A stretch of 64,000 nt of DNA from Candidatus Nitrospira kreftii. GTDB lineage: Bacteria > Nitrospirota > Nitrospiria > Nitrospirales > Nitrospiraceae. Position 1 is the stretch's first letter; the number at the start of each line of letters is the position of its first letter. The position numbers were made by a program, and so were the translations under genes. Below are positions 45,093-54,233 of the stretch, piece after piece. The notes under the pieces were generated by a model. It searched no databases and was not told the DNA's origin. It saw only the letters and a program-made list of their open reading frames with translations. The DNA lies in NCBI GenBank assembly GCA_014058405.1, contig CP047423.1, positions 682,001 through 746,000 of the forward strand, read 5' to 3'.

Positions 45093-46115
45093 ATGAGTGT
45101 GAAGAAGGCATCGCTATGGGGAATTATCTTAGCCGGAGGGGAAGGAGAGCGGCTGAAAGGATTCGTTCGAGAGCAAGTCGGATCAGCCATACCGAAGCAG
45201 TTTTGCGCCTTTGTCGGTCGGCGGTCGATGTTGGAACGCACCATTACTCGAGCACGACTCCTGATTCCGTCTGAACGACTCGTCGTCATCGGAACGGCTC
45301 ATCACGACTCATACATGGTTCGAAGCCTCGGCACATCACCGCCCAGCACGGTATTGCTCCAACCGGCAAACCGCGATACGGCACCCGGCATTCTGTTACC
45401 GCTTATCCATGTTCTGAATAAGGAACCGCAGGCAGTGGTGGCGATTCTCCCGGCCGATCACTTCATCGTACCCGGTCGTCGATTTATGTGTGCCATAGCG
45501 GCTGCGAGGCATTTCGTGGAGGATCAGAATGTAGACTGTCCTATTCTTCTGGCAGTGAAACCTGACCGGCCAGAATCGGAGTACGGCTGGATCGAGCCTG
45601 GAGATCTGGTGGAGCACGACGGCCCACAAACCATTCACCAAATCGCGTGCTTTGTCGAGAAGCCTCCTCATGACCAAGCGGAGCGATTACTGAAGGAGGG
45701 ATGGCTCTGGAATACGATGGTCATCGTCGTGCGAGCCAGAGCAATGATGGATTTGATGGCGAAGCATGTGCCGGACATTGCTGCGCGCTTCGCCCTGTTG
45801 CAACGGTTTTTGGGGAGCGTAAGAGAGCAAGACTTGATCAATGAAGTGTATCAGGCGATTCCTAGAATTAATTTTTCGACTTCCATCTTGGCAGGGCGGG
45901 ATACGAGGTCGTTGGTGCTTCCGGTGGAGAACATACACTGGAGCGATTGGGGAACCAAGGAGCGCATATTCAACGCCGCTGAGGCGCTGGGTCTGACACC
46001 ATCGGTTTCGGTCCCAACACCTCAGGTTTCTGTGACGGTTGCGACTGAGACTCTCCCACACGCCCGATATCAGCGAATTCCTTCTCTGGTCCGGTCAACA
46101 CAGAAAGGAGATTGA
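45093..46115 (+). CDS. Mannose-1-phosphate guanylyltransferase-like nucleotidyltransferase
   Basis: 340 residues from ATG 45093 (CGGAGGTG site). The start ILAGGEGERLKG with PKQFCAF is the nucleotide-binding signature of GDP-mannose pyrophosphorylases; NRDTAPGILLPL, ILPADHFIVP and IACFVEKPPHDQA follow. The HWSDWGTKERIF element replaces the usual WSDVGSW. It has the nucleotidyltransferase domain only, with no fused isomerase. The likely role is supply of GDP-mannose or a related NDP-sugar for surface polysaccharide; the exact sugar cannot be told. No glycosyltransferase genes are adjacent. Confidence 0.8.
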   Translation: MSVKKASLWGIILAGGEGERLKGFVREQVGSAIPKQFCAFVGRRSMLERTITRARLLIPSERLVVIGTAHHDSYMVRSLGTSPPSTVLLQPANRDTAPGILLPLIHVLNKEPQAVVAILPADHFIVPGRRFMCAIAAARHFVEDQNVDCPILLAVKPDRPESEYGWIEPGDLVEHDGPQTIHQIACFVEKPPHDQAERLLKEGWLWNTMVIVVRARAMMDLMAKHVPDIAARFALLQRFLGSVREQDLINEVYQAIPRINFSTSILAGRDTRSLVLPVENIHWSDWGTKERIFNAAEALGLTPSVSVPTPQVSVTVATETLPHARYQRIPSLVRSTQKGD

Positions 46116-46118
46116 CCG

Positions 46119-46175
46119 ATGCGTTTAATCCGTTTCATCGGATTGACCCTGATATGTTATTGGTTCGAAAGCTGA
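46119..46175 (+). CDS. Possible 18-residue hydrophobic peptide
   Basis: Reads MRLIRFIGLTLICYWFES. It starts three bases after the nucleotidyltransferase stop and has a very good ribosome site (GAAAGGAG). It may be translated by coupling, or be the N-terminus of a lost gene. From 46176 to 46485 nothing else convincing is seen. Confidence 0.3.
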   Translation: MRLIRFIGLTLICYWFES

Positions 46176-46485
46176 GAGACCGCCCCGCTGTTTTCCCCGA
46201 AGGTCGTGAATAATGTCGAAACGAACACCCTTGAGTTCCCAGGACCGGTGAAGCAGGGCATTATCTTCCCCAGGATAACGGTACTGCTCGGAAGGTGAAA
46301 TTGCGGAAAGAGGTAGCTCATGGTACGTCGTTCATCGAAGGGAATTGCCATTCTTGCCGATGAGCAGTCCGTCGGAAAGTGATCCGGGTATGACATGCCG
46401 GAATCATAATATGGGAAGGCGACGGACGGCATCAGATAGCCGGATATGTTGGAAGTCGTAGCTCTAAGAAAGGGGGTGCGGCAGT

Positions 46486-46773
46486 ATGGATGTGAAGGGA
46501 TTTATTATTCAAGACGGCCAAGGAAGAGATTTTGTATTGTTATGCGAGCAGTCCCATGCGGGGTTGAGGAACATGTTTTCACTCCGAGGCTGGCAGCGGC
46601 GGCGACCGGTTCCGCTGCAATGTACAGAGCAGGACCTTCGCCGGATTGTCGCAGATGTGCTGCTCACCCTCGATGCCCTATTTACAAGCCTCCCAAGATT
46701 CATGGGGGATCCTGATAAAGCGAATAGAACCGATCTGGGCGTTCCAGCGACACACCGACATTTAGAACGCTAG
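46486..46773 (+). CDS. Hypothetical protein
   Basis: 95 residues from ATG 46486, with an AAAGGGGG site upstream. It begins MDVKGFIIQDGQGRDFVLLC, a two-strand start, then has a basic middle (RGWQRRRPV) and a helix (LRRIVADVLLTLDALFTSL). A second frame (46446-46715) overlaps but lacks a ribosome site. No family is recognised. The single-domain response regulator follows 87 bases later. Confidence 0.5.
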   Translation: MDVKGFIIQDGQGRDFVLLCEQSHAGLRNMFSLRGWQRRRPVPLQCTEQDLRRIVADVLLTLDALFTSLPRFMGDPDKANRTDLGVPATHRHLER

Positions 46774-46860
46774 TATGAATGGGCCGAGTCAACCGGAGAA
46801 CTTCGCCGGTTTCAGTGGGGTATACATCGAAAACGAGGTGTTTCACAAACAGGAGGCCCT

Positions 46861-47277
46861 ATGAATGGCAATGGCAAACGGGTCCTTGTGGTGGAGGATG
46901 ATGCGGACGCAGGCTTGCTCCTGTCGACGCTCCTGGACCAGATTGGTTATAACGTGCTGCAGGTATGTGATGGAACGCACGCGCTCCTAGAATTAAACAA
47001 ACGCCGTTTCGATGTCGTGATTGCGGATTATTCGATGCCGTCGATCTGTGGAATGGAGTTGCTGAATCCCATGCGCGCCCGTGGTCTTAAGACACCGGTT
47101 ATTCTGGTGTCCGGAATGTCGGCGAATATCTCGTCCGTTGACAAGGGGTTGCGCCCATTCGCTTGGCTTCGAAAGCCGTATGAAGGCAGCGCGTTGCTCG
47201 ATCTGGTTTCCGTGGCATCCCACATAGCGGCGCGATCAGGCCATGAGGATCCGACCGCAGTGGCTGCGACGCGGTGA
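46861..47277 (+). CDS. Single-domain response regulator (CheY-like)
   Basis: 138 residues, a receiver domain with no output domain. The acidic cluster is VVEDDADAG, the phospho-acceptor aspartate is in VVIADYSMPSICGMELL, the Thr/Ser in ILVSGMS and the lysine in AWLRKPYEG. ACAGGAGG precedes the start. It could act as a phosphate relay or protein-binding switch. It lies far from the kinase at 37934 but in the same cluster, so cross-talk is possible. The downstream gene is convergent (RND adaptor copy 2). Confidence 0.85.
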   Translation: MNGNGKRVLVVEDDADAGLLLSTLLDQIGYNVLQVCDGTHALLELNKRRFDVVIADYSMPSICGMELLNPMRARGLKTPVILVSGMSANISSVDKGLRPFAWLRKPYEGSALLDLVSVASHIAARSGHEDPTAVAATR

Positions 47278-47390
47278 AAGGCACGTTTTTCAATGATGAG
47301 ACTTGATGGATCACATATGTCGGTGTCTTCCAGTGCGAGCCATCTCGGTCCACTCGGGCTGCAAGCATTCAATTGGAACGTCTTCCGACA

Positions 47391-48644
47391 TCATAAGGCT
47401 GGACCTTGCGTACCTGTGGCGGCTTCTCTCTCGGAGTTTGGGGGCGACTGTTCGGACTGAAGTGGTGCCTGCGGCTCGGAGACGTTGACGAGATCATACC
47501 CCGGCTCCGGCGTCACGATGCGAACCGTGGCGCCTTCATGCAACGCAGCGCTGGGATTATTGATCACGCGATCACTTGCGGACAGTCCTTCTTCCACTTC
47601 GACAACCTTGTCCATCAGTTTACTTATGGTGATAGGTTTCAAGTGCACGCGGGTAGTTTCCGTCACAACGGCCACCTGCGTGCCATGTTCTTGGAACACC
47701 AAGGCGGTGGATGGAATCGTGAACGATTGCCGATCGACCGGCGCCGTGAGCTGGACTTTGGCATATGAACCGGGCCAGAGTGTGCGGTCCGCATTGTCGA
47801 TGGTAAAGACGGTGACCGCCGTCCGCGTGCTCACATCAAACCCCTTCGCCACGGTGAGGAAGTCGAACTTGAAATGGCGATTGGGGATTTGCGGCACCAT
47901 CACGTCGGCCGTCATCCCTGGCTGAAGGAAGGGCCCAAACTGCTCCGGGATGCTGACAAAGAGACGCAGTTTATCGACGACAGCAACTTTAAAGAGGTTG
48001 TTCTTTCCATCGGTGGTGCCGAGACTGCCTTCCTTTGTGACCAAGTCCCCGACATTGATGTTTCGCTGAACCACCACGCCATCAAAGGGAGCTTTGATCT
48101 GTTTGAATCCAATGAATGCCGCGATGTTCTTGACTTTTTGCCGCGCCTCATTGACCACCGCCGCTTGGGCCTTCAGGTTTTGTACCTGTACTGTTATGGA
48201 CTGCTCGGAAACCGCTTGGTTTTTGCGCATGGCCACGTACCGCTTTGCAGTCACTTCGGCGAGCTCATACCTCGCGCGTTCTGATCCCAAAGCTGCCTTG
48301 GCCTGCCTATATTCGGCATCGAGACCGGGTGTGTTGATTTCCGCGAGGAGGTCACCCTGCTTCACAGGATCCCCGTAGTCCTTGTGCCACGCCTGTACGT
48401 AGCCGGTGACACGGGCGTAGATCGGGGCTTCGTACCACCCGACGATATTGCCGGGGAGCGTAATAGTCTCGCTCGCGGGCACCGGCTTCGGATGTATGAC
48501 GGCCACCGTCGGTGTGGCCTCTTTGAGGGTTTGCTCACGCAATGAATTTGCGTCGAGCCTGCCCGAATAGAGCCGAAATCCGATGTACAACAGGCCGACC
48601 ACGATCACGGCAATGGCGACAAATTTTCCATGCAGGATCTTCAT
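47391..48644 (-). CDS. RND efflux periplasmic adaptor, copy 2
   Basis: 417 residues from ATG 48644; the open frame extends to 48809 but only into the pump gene. An anchor helix (FVAIAVIVVGLLYIGF) is followed by the same domain series as copy 1: ITLPGNIVGWYEAPIYARV, KQGDLLAEINTPGLDAEY, PFDGVVVQRNINVGDLV and LFVSIPEQFGPFLQPG. The last 25 residues are a Ser/Pro/Glu-rich tail that copy 1 lacks. The high resemblance to 32822-34042 points to duplication of the whole pair. It starts one base after the pump stop. Confidence 0.9.
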   Translation of the reverse strand: MKILHGKFVAIAVIVVGLLYIGFRLYSGRLDANSLREQTLKEATPTVAVIHPKPVPASETITLPGNIVGWYEAPIYARVTGYVQAWHKDYGDPVKQGDLLAEINTPGLDAEYRQAKAALGSERARYELAEVTAKRYVAMRKNQAVSEQSITVQVQNLKAQAAVVNEARQKVKNIAAFIGFKQIKAPFDGVVVQRNINVGDLVTKEGSLGTTDGKNNLFKVAVVDKLRLFVSIPEQFGPFLQPGMTADVMVPQIPNRHFKFDFLTVAKGFDVSTRTAVTVFTIDNADRTLWPGSYAKVQLTAPVDRQSFTIPSTALVFQEHGTQVAVVTETTRVHLKPITISKLMDKVVEVEEGLSASDRVINNPSAALHEGATVRIVTPEPGYDLVNVSEPQAPLQSEQSPPNSEREAATGTQGPAL

Positions 48645-48645
48645 A

Positions 48646-51600
48646 TCAGGCACAGAGATTATGGCTCGTGGCGAGCCGACTGTAGATGATGGCATACACG
48701 CACGGCACGACGAAAAGGGTGAAAAGCGTGGCGATGAGCAAGCCGCCGATGACGGCGCGTCCCAGCGGCGCATTCTGAGAATATCCCGTCGCCATAGGGA
48801 CCATCCCAACGATCATGGCCGAGGCCGTCATGAGTACCGGCCGGAAGCGAGTTTTCCCAGCTTCGATCGCGGCCCGTAATGCATCGCCGTGTTCTTGGAG
48901 CCGTTCGCGCGCGTAGGAAACGACGAGGATCGAATTGGCGGTTCCGGTTCCCATGGTCATGATCGCCCCTGTCAGCGCAGGTTCAGACAGCCGCGTCTCA
49001 GACAGGAACAATGCCCACGCGATGCCCGCTAGTGCGCCGGGCAACGCCGTAATGATGACAAAGGGATCAAGCCAGGATTGGAAATTCACGACGATCAGCA
49101 GATAAACCAGCACGATCGCAGCAAGCAGTCCGAAGATCAACTCGGTATATGCGTCATACATCAGAGACGCCTGGCCATGGATTTCAATCGAGGCGCCGCT
49201 CGGCTTCTCCTGTTCCATGCTGTGGGTCACTTTCTCGACATCCGCCAATACTCCGCCGAGGTCCCGCCCTTCCGTGGAAACATAGATATCGAAAAGCGGC
49301 ATGATGTTTCCGTGCGTGATCACGCCCGGCGTTCCTTCCGGTGTGATGGAGACTAAATTGCCGAGCAACTGGACACCTTGATCGTGTGAAGAATCGGTCG
49401 AGGAATCAACCGGGATGGTCTCGAGACTCTTGACACTGTTGATCTGTGGCTGTGGGTTGTACACGTTAATCATGTACGACATGCCGGTCGAGGGATCGAG
49501 CCAATAGATCTGGTCCACCTGTTGGCTGCCCGCGGTCGTCATGAGTAGGTTGTCGGCGATGTCACTGAGAGTCCTGTTGACTCCGAATCCGAATGTACGG
49601 TCGCCCTCGACCGTGAGAGTTGGTGTGCGCATCGTCTGCTGAACCACGACGTCCGTGGAACCGGGTATCTCGCGAAGCTTGAACGATAACTTTCGAGCGA
49701 ATTCATAATTAGGGTAGATGTCCGGACCGTTGACCTGCACGTCGATCGGCGCGGGTGCGCCAAAGTTGAGAATCTTCGCGGTCAGGTCAGAGGGTTGAAA
49801 CGTGAATTCGATACCCGGGTAGCGTTCCTTCAAGCCCGCACGGAGAATGCGCCGATACTCCCACACAGGCGATTTCTCATTCTTCAAAAGGATCGTCAGA
49901 TCACAATCCTGGGAGCCGATCGTCGGCGTCGGGATGAAGGCGAGGTTATGCGGTCCGACGGGCAGGCCGCAATTACTGACGATGTTTTCAACCTCATCGG
50001 GCAGCAGCGCCTCGATGCGGTCCGACACCAGCGTGGCAAGGCGCCCGCTCGTTTCAATGCGTGTTCCGAGAGGCGCCCGCATATGCATCTGAATGATACC
50101 CGATCGGATTTCAGGGAAATAGTCGCGTCCGAGGAGGAAGAAGAGGCCGAATGTGGCCATGGCAAGCGCCAAAGTGACGGTGACGAACGGGCCGCGATGG
50201 GTGATCGCTCGCTCGAGCAGCCCACCATAACGCTCGCGGAATCGATTGAAGCGGCTTTCGAACCACTTTTGAAAGCGAATGAAGACGTTCCATGATGATG
50301 CCGTGATACCTTGCTCATCATGCTCGTTTGCCTGCGGGGTGATGGGCGGGGACTCTCCAGATTGATGACCCTTCATCATATACTTTGCCATCGTCGGCAC
50401 GAGAGTATAGGAGAGAATGAAGGAGGCCAGCATGGCGATCATGACCGCTTCTGCCATGGGCGCGAATAGGTAGCCGGCGACACCACTCAGACCGAAGAGG
50501 GGGAACCAGACGACCGCAATGCACAGGGTAGAGACGAGTGTCGGTACGATAATCTGATCTGCCGCATCAAGGATGGCGTTCTCGATAGGCTTTTCCATTT
50601 TGATATGACGATCAATATTCTCGATCATGACGGTCGCGTTATCGACCAGAATGCCGACGGCTAACGCCAACCCCCCCAGGGTCATGACATTGATTGTCTC
50701 ATCGAGCCAATGTAGGCCGATAATTGCGGTGAGGATGGACAGCGGGATCGAGGTCCACACGATGACCGTCGCTCTCCATGAGCCGAGAAGCAACAAGACA
50801 ATGAGGCCGACCAGTGCGACGGCCATAGTCATTTCATGCAACACATCTGAAATCGAATCCTTGACGAAGGTCGAGGCATCGTTGAGGAGTCTGATCCTCA
50901 CTCCCTTTGGAGAGATTTCCTCGGCGCGTGGAATCATGTTCTTGATCCCATCGACCACTTCCAGAGTTGACGCCTCGGTGCTCTTCATCGCGACGATGAT
51001 GACCCTCTGTTTGCCGTTCACCAGGACCGCGTTCTGCTGTACACGGCCCATGAGTTGCACTGTGGCGACATCGCGTAGGTAGATGAACGCATTGCCCTCC
51101 CGCTTGACCGGGATGTCGGCAAAATCCTCGATCTTCAGTGGCGACGCATTCGTCTGGATGAGCCAGTCGGTCGTCATGATTTTGACGTCGCCGGTCGGCT
51201 GAACTCGATATTGCTTCATGAGAATCTCATGAATGTCAGCCGCTGTGAGGTTGCGGGCAAGCAGCTTCTGCTGGTCGAGATTCACCATGACCTGCATGTC
51301 CTGTCCCCCATACGGATGCGGCAGGACGATTCCGGGGACAGTGACGAGGAGAGGACGGATCCGCATGTAGGCGAGATTGAAAAGCTCTGCAGGGGTCATG
51401 TCGTCGGAACTGATCTCCAGCATGGCCACCGGGATGGAGGACGGCGCAAGACGCATGATCATAGGTGGAGAAATATCAGGAGGGAGTGCCTTGACGACCG
51501 TTTGTGCAATACCCACGATATCCGCTTCGGCTCTTGCCACATCGACATTGTCCTGAAGAAAAATATTCGTGATGCTGAAACCGTAGTAGGAATCACTATG

Positions 51601-51846
51601 AATGTATTTGATACCTTCCACTGTGGAAGTGAGGAAGCGTTCAAATAGATAGGTGATGCGCCCTTCCACCTTTTGCGGTAGCATACCGGTGTAAACCCAG
51701 ACAACGGAGGTGACTGGAATAGTGATGTTAGGGAAGACGTCGGTCGGCATGCGGAAGATCGTTCGGCCTCCAAAGAGCACGACCATGATCGCTATCACCA
51801 CGAAGGTGTATGGCCTGCGGAGTGCGATGAGGACGATCTGTTTCAT
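48646..51846 (-). CDS. RND efflux pump inner-membrane subunit, copy 2
   Basis: 1066 residues, a paralogue of 34044-37235. Shared segments include FPNITIPVTSVVWVYTGMLP, LPPDISPPMIMRLAP, GGLALAVGILVDNATVMIEN, IVSNCGLPVGPHN and GAIMTMGTGTANSILVV. Helix and pore-domain layout are the same. No sigma54 box was found in the 240 bases upstream, in contrast to copy 1, so the two pumps may be controlled differently. Substrate unknown; no outer-membrane channel gene adjoins either copy. Confidence 0.92.
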   Translation of the reverse strand: MKQIVLIALRRPYTFVVIAIMVVLFGGRTIFRMPTDVFPNITIPVTSVVWVYTGMLPQKVEGRITYLFERFLTSTVEGIKYIHSDSYYGFSITNIFLQDNVDVARAEADIVGIAQTVVKALPPDISPPMIMRLAPSSIPVAMLEISSDDMTPAELFNLAYMRIRPLLVTVPGIVLPHPYGGQDMQVMVNLDQQKLLARNLTAADIHEILMKQYRVQPTGDVKIMTTDWLIQTNASPLKIEDFADIPVKREGNAFIYLRDVATVQLMGRVQQNAVLVNGKQRVIIVAMKSTEASTLEVVDGIKNMIPRAEEISPKGVRIRLLNDASTFVKDSISDVLHEMTMAVALVGLIVLLLLGSWRATVIVWTSIPLSILTAIIGLHWLDETINVMTLGGLALAVGILVDNATVMIENIDRHIKMEKPIENAILDAADQIIVPTLVSTLCIAVVWFPLFGLSGVAGYLFAPMAEAVMIAMLASFILSYTLVPTMAKYMMKGHQSGESPPITPQANEHDEQGITASSWNVFIRFQKWFESRFNRFRERYGGLLERAITHRGPFVTVTLALAMATFGLFFLLGRDYFPEIRSGIIQMHMRAPLGTRIETSGRLATLVSDRIEALLPDEVENIVSNCGLPVGPHNLAFIPTPTIGSQDCDLTILLKNEKSPVWEYRRILRAGLKERYPGIEFTFQPSDLTAKILNFGAPAPIDVQVNGPDIYPNYEFARKLSFKLREIPGSTDVVVQQTMRTPTLTVEGDRTFGFGVNRTLSDIADNLLMTTAGSQQVDQIYWLDPSTGMSYMINVYNPQPQINSVKSLETIPVDSSTDSSHDQGVQLLGNLVSITPEGTPGVITHGNIMPLFDIYVSTEGRDLGGVLADVEKVTHSMEQEKPSGASIEIHGQASLMYDAYTELIFGLLAAIVLVYLLIVVNFQSWLDPFVIITALPGALAGIAWALFLSETRLSEPALTGAIMTMGTGTANSILVVSYARERLQEHGDALRAAIEAGKTRFRPVLMTASAMIVGMVPMATGYSQNAPLGRAVIGGLLIATLFTLFVVPCVYAIIYSRLATSHNLCA

Positions 51847-52087
51847 GCATGCAACCGAAATCTGTGCCGAATACTCACGATTACACTTCCCCGATCGATG
51901 TGAGTAATGTAGCGAAAGGGCTGGTTCCAGATGAGCGCTTCCCCGATGAAGAGCGACCCATCACGCCTACAGACGCATGGTCGAACCATAACGTTCCACA
52001 GTCATGATCGATGTCGTCGTAGCCTGGCATAAATTCTTTCCTCAGCTTGATCAACCATCCAGACCCTCAACCGGATGGACAAGGGAA

Positions 52088-52908
52088 CTAGGGTCTGTTA
52101 ACACTACTGACCATTTTTATGCGATACTGCGCCCATGGAACTCACCGAGGCTCAGTATCGTCACATCGAGCGTTGCTTGCCCACCCAACGCGGCAACGTC
52201 ACGCTCGACAATCTGCACGTCCTCAATGCGATCTTGTACGTCGCCGAGCAAGGCTGCAAATGGCGCGGCCTCCCCAAGCGGTTTGGGAACTGGCACACGA
52301 TCTATACGCGCATGAACCGGTGGGCGAAGAGTGGGGTGCTAGATCGCGTCTTCGCCCAGTTGCAACAGGCTCAGATCATCCGCGTGAAGCTCGAAGCCGT
52401 CGCGTTGGACAGTACCATCGTCAAGGTCCATCCGGATGGCACGGGGGCGTTAAAAAAAACGGCCCGCAAGCCCTTGGCCGATCCCGCGGCGGGTGGACCA
52501 CCAAGATTCATCTGGTTGCCGCGGATGCTCGAACGGCCCTGACGTTTGCCCTGTCGCCGGGCCAAGCTCACGATGCTCCAGAAGGGCGCAAGCTGCTGCA
52601 TCGCTTCGGGAAAAGGCCATGTCCTATCCCCTTATTGATGGATCGGGCGTATGAAGGCGATGAGACGCGACACCTGGCCGTGGAACTGGGGTATATCCCA
52701 GTGGTGCCTCCCAAGCAGAATCGCTGCACGCCATGGGAATACGATCGTGTCCTCTATAGACGACGCAATGAGGTCGAACGGTTGTTCCGCCGGCTCAAAG
52801 GATTTCGCCGTCTCTTCTCGCGATTTGACAAGCTCGATGTCATGTTCAGCGCATTCATCAACTTTGCGTTAATCGTTGATGGCTTACGGTAGTGCTAACA
52901 GGCCCTAG
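52088..52908 (+). mobile_element. IS5-family (IS427-like) insertion sequence, about 0.82 kb
   Basis: The left end reads CTAGGGTCTGTTAACACTAC and the right end, read inward, CTAGGGCCTGTTAGCACTAC: two mismatches in 20 bases. CTAG is present at both outer edges; since it is palindromic, the exact target duplication (TA or CTAG) cannot be fixed. The element contains one transposase gene in two frames (52135-52892). The right end abuts the stop codon of the GGQAG-repeat gene. Both frames are open and the terminal repeats intact, so it may be active. Confidence 0.9.
52135..52892 (+). CDS. IS5-family DDE transposase, two frames joined by -1 frameshift
   Basis: The first frame (52135-52542) starts MELTEAQYRHIERCLPTQRG, an HTH-bearing DUF4096-like region, and holds the first catalytic aspartate in ALDSTIVKVHPDG. 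At 52452-52459 lies a run of eight A's; codons TTA AAA AAA ACG give an A_AAA_AAA slippery heptamer. A -1 slip leads into the second frame (GRSRGGWTTKIHLVAADART), which holds the second aspartate in LLMDRAYEGD and the glutamate in RRNEVERLFRRLKGFRRL. The second frame ends at TAG 52890. Full reading gives about 252 residues, normal for IS427-group elements. Confidence 0.88.
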
Positions 52909-53229
52909 TCATTTGGCTTTACTCTTGGCCCCTTTCTGGTCACTTTCCTTACCGGCTTGACCACCTACCCTCTTTCCTCCCACCGAACCATACTTCGTCG
53001 TCCTCTCTTCTAAAGCGGGCTCCTGGCCAGCCTGACCGCCCATGCGAGTTGTCTCAGTTGTAACGTTGCGCTTTTCGGAATGGACCTCTATGCCGGCCTG
53101 TCCCCCTTTCCTGTCGCCCGGCTGTTCGGTGGTCGTGGCGCGTGTCTCCGCCACTGCCACCCATGCAAGGCTAAGACTGAGCACTACACTCCAGAACGTG
53201 ATTTTGATAATGTCTCGAATGGATCTCAT
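52909..53229 (-). CDS. Small secreted protein with three GGQAG repeats
   Basis: 106 residues from ATG 53229, behind a GGGAGGAAG site. A signal peptide (ITFWSVVLSLSLAWVAVAE) is followed by a polar, basic mature part. The word GGQAG appears three times (RKGGQAGIEV, RMGGQAGQEP, RVGGQAGKES), about 25 residues apart. The tail is lysine-rich (KGAKSKAK). The stop codon touches the right end of the IS5 element, so the original C-terminus or 3' region may have been altered by the insertion. Looks intrinsically disordered; no family recognised. Confidence 0.6.
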   Translation of the reverse strand: MRSIRDIIKITFWSVVLSLSLAWVAVAETRATTTEQPGDRKGGQAGIEVHSEKRNVTTETTRMGGQAGQEPALEERTTKYGSVGGKRVGGQAGKESDQKGAKSKAK

Positions 53230-53593
53230 GGCTTCCTCCCTTCTGTAGTTGAGTGCATGCTCCACTTAGACAACCTCTCCTCAAGGATATGCGATCACGC
53301 CGCACGCACCGTGTCCTCGACAAAGTAAGCCGAAATGTTTACTACCATCCCTGTTTTCATAGGCTCGCTCTCGTCGACGCGTGAGATCGCTCCTCGCTGT
53401 GGGATGGAACACACGACCTACACTCAACTCGAGCAACATGTATGCCGAACGACGATTTCACTCAGATGTTCGGCGAAACAAATAATGAAATTAGGAAATT
53501 GTACGGTTCATGGCAAAGACAAAGTGTAGTGTAGGATCAGGTGAGAATGGTCGAGTGGGGAATCTTGCGACGATTAACTTGAGTGATCGTGTC

Positions 53594-53628
53594 TGTGCCA
53601 CTCTGATCCAATGTGACACAATGACACA
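53594..53628. promoter_or_regulatory. Putative activator sites upstream of the third plus-strand sigma54 promoter
   Basis: TGTGCCA (53594-53600) and TGTGACACAATGACACA (within 53611-53628) resemble the words before RND operon 1 (TGTGTCAC, TTGACACAG). They lie 100-130 bases upstream of the promoter at 53725-53740. Confidence 0.45.
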
Positions 53629-53724
53629 CTGTTCCGACGAGCTGCATCTCGGCAACAAAGGATTTGCGGGTTCTTCTTTCCCGAGATTGGCCTATTCTTG
53701 GTCCATGAGACCAGCTTCTCTCGA

Positions 53725-53740
53725 TGGCATTTCTTTTGCT
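53725..53740 (+). promoter_or_regulatory. Predicted sigma54 promoter
   Basis: TGGCATTTCTTTTGCT has GG and GC at the proper spacing and differs from consensus only at the sixth base. It would drive the broken small gene at 53849 and possibly zwf further on. Transcription would begin near 53752. Confidence 0.7.
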
Positions 53741-53848
53741 CGACTCGCATGATTAGCGGTTCGATATCGGCCGCAAGAGTATAGATCGTTGCCTCTTTCA
53801 AACCTGATTGGGCGGATACCCTCAGACAACCAGGGGCGTGAGGATCAG

Positions 53849-54113
53849 GTGCTTCGTACGATTCACAGCCGTGAGTATTTCCGGAAGAAACCTACACAAG
53901 CCGATGGACAGTATATAAAAATTCGACAAGGAACAGTTCTTTGCGATCGCTCGCCTCGACGTTCTGGCTCACCCGAAGCAGTTCACCGGTCATGATGGTT
54001 TCATCACTGTCTCGATAAAGTTAAGGGAGTTGTTGGAACATGTTCGCGTAACAAGGGATCGAGACACGGGTTATTTCGGTGTCCGGCATGCTACCGAGCT
54101 CTTCTCCGATTAA
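53849..54113 (+). pseudogene. Small gene broken (or recoded) by a frameshift in an A-run
   Basis: Starting at GTG 53849 (site AGGGGCGTGAGGA), one frame reads MLRTIHSREYFRKKPTQADG, then QYIK. At the A5 run 53917-53921 the sense passes to the +1 frame: FDKEQFFAIARLDVLAHPKQ and RELLEHVRVTRDRDTGYFGV to a TAA at 54111-54113. Both halves look like coding sequence and join smoothly, giving about 87 residues. One extra base, a sequencing error or programmed frameshifting could explain it. No family is recognised. It lies directly behind the sigma54 promoter at 53725. Confidence 0.5.
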
Positions 54114-54233
54114 TACTGAGGTGCAGCCGTTCGCGCGGCTTTGGCAATCGTGTGTAGCCCGCACATTGCTCGATCGGCCTCCGCCGCCGCTCCCCTGGTC
54201 AGTGAAGCAGTATCCTCCTGGTTGGCGGACAAG

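Larger units (their letters stand above)
53230..53848. other. Control region with sigma54 promoter and a spacer
   Basis: The left part (53230-53588) shows no convincing gene; a GCCGAAC/GTTCGGC inverted repeat lies near 53437-53475. The right part holds the putative activator sites and the sigma54 promoter listed separately. Confidence 0.5.

Noticed and set aside
46157-46432. 91-codon minus-strand frame between the nucleotidyltransferase and hypothetical genes
   Set aside because: No ribosome site and composition unlike neighbouring proteins.
51847-52087. sigma54 promoter for RND operon 2
   Set aside because: Nearest candidates have the GG-GC spacing wrong by one or more bases; none called.
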